From Deinococcus koreensis (GTDB taxonomy: Bacteria; Deinococcota; Deinococci; Deinococcales; Deinococcaceae), in contig NZ_PPPD01000001.1 of assembly GCF_002901445.1 (NCBI RefSeq), positions 1,525,501-1,589,500 of the forward strand: 64,000 nucleotides of DNA. Direction: 5' to 3'. The notes below the pieces were generated by a model that saw only the letters and a program-made list of their open reading frames with translations, searched no databases and was not told where the DNA came from. Each line of letters starts with the position of its first letter. The stretch's first letter is position 1. Made by a program: the position numbers and the translations under genes. Positions 63,645 through 64,000 of this stretch are shown in pieces.

Positions 63645-64000
63645 TCAGGCCAGCGCCGCCAGCCCCAGCCCGATCAGCGTGACGGTCACGTGCCAGGACG
63701 CGTGCGCCACCATGGCGGTTTCCAGGGTGCGCCGCCAGTACAGCCAGCCGAAGAGGGTGCCGACCAGCGCGTTCAGGCCGACCGTGCGGAGGATCACCGC
63801 CGGGGTCAGCGCGACCAGGCTGCCCGCCGCGCCCAGGTGGCCCAGCCCGAACACCACGGCCGAGAGCAGGATCGCCCCGCACATCAGCCCCGGCCGTACC
63901 GCCCCCTGGCCGCGCTGGAAGAGCCGCCAGCCGGCCCACACCAGCAGCGTCATCACGCCCCAGCGCAACAGCAGTTCCTCGGTCACGCCTCCGTAGAGCA
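63645..64000 (-). CDS. CPBP-family intramembrane protease (5' part outside window)
   Basis: The C-terminal 118 residues of a CAAX/Abi-type membrane protein; the frame is open through the right edge (LYGGVTEELLLRWG). Conserved motifs of the family are present: EExxxR in TEELLLRWG, FxxxH in FGLGHLG, and the last His pair region in HASWHVTVTL. The family includes prenyl-protein proteases and bacteriocin self-immunity proteins. The full length cannot be judged. It is convergent with the GGDEF gene, 15 bases apart. Confidence 0.8.
   Translation of the reverse strand, partial: LYGGVTEELLLRWGVMTLLVWAGWRLFQRGQGAVRPGLMCGAILLSAVVFGLGHLGAAGSLVALTPAVILRTVGLNALVGTLFGWLYWRRTLETAMVAHASWHVTVTLIGLGLAALA

Overview
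The window is high-GC DNA that reads as a chromosomal segment of a Deinococcus species. Four things support this. There is a DR1245-like YbjN protein (20365-20826). There is a lexA-imuY-dnaE2 mutagenesis cassette of the kind described in D. deserti. Surface and envelope genes include PQQ-propeller, PEGA and CAP-domain proteins. Most distinctively, roughly thirty genes have a TANNNT-like -10 hexamer ending only 5-10 bases before the start codon, often a GTG, which is the signature of leaderless mRNAs known from this genus. Species cannot be named from the sequence alone. No insertion sequence, prophage, CRISPR array or rRNA was seen; one tRNA-Ala(CGC) is present.

Layout. 1-9 kb: NarL-type response regulator, oligopeptide-binding lipoprotein, Hsp33, a fused GrpB/nucleotidyltransferase protein, HtrA protease, CCA-type tRNA nucleotidyltransferase, site-2 protease and a hemolysin III family protein. 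9-20 kb: Tat-exported FAD oxidoreductase, HIT protein, guaB, alpha/beta hydrolase, tRNA-Ala, and a run of secreted proteins or lipoproteins. 20-28 kb: DR1245-like protein, a large HD-GYP/GGDEF c-di-GMP enzyme, citrate synthase, tsaB, CAP-domain lipoprotein, Imm35-like protein. 28-40 kb: a MarR regulator between two divergent cytochrome P450 genes, AmiS/UreI-like channel, acyl-CoA carboxylase, xpt, a phosphotransferase, and a copper-delivery operon (PCuAC-SCO-CtaG). 40-47 kb: LacI regulator, then lexA-imuY-small gene-dnaE2. 47-52 kb: Ca2+/H+ antiporter, a fused MntA-HepT toxin-antitoxin protein divergent from acpS, HAD phosphatase, small secreted proteins and a 23S rRNA/tRNA uridine methyltransferase. 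52.7-58.6 kb: an arginine cluster (argG-dinB-GNAT-GNAT-argH, then GNAT-GNAT-argA-like), mostly translationally coupled. 58.6-64 kb: beta-barrel protein, aminotransferase, EthD protein, MFS transporter, GGDEF protein and a truncated CPBP protease.

The most interesting system is the SOS mutagenesis cassette at 41.2-46.9 kb. The LexA start codon sits inside a perfect 20-bp palindrome that also covers the likely transcription start. Its half-sites contain the ATGTCA/TGACAT core of the Deinococcus radiation/desiccation response motif, but with 2-bp instead of 1-bp spacing. The cassette pairs a LexA with all its self-cleavage residues, an ImuB-like protein without polymerase acidic residues but with a QGDLWG clamp-binding-like motif, a small DUF6504-like protein, and a DnaE2 whose PHP metal site is degraded. 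Second is a single-chain MntA-HepT protein whose promoter is interleaved with that of acpS. Many spacers also carry iterated 6-23-mer repeats, some of which form terminator hairpins or supply a -10 box.
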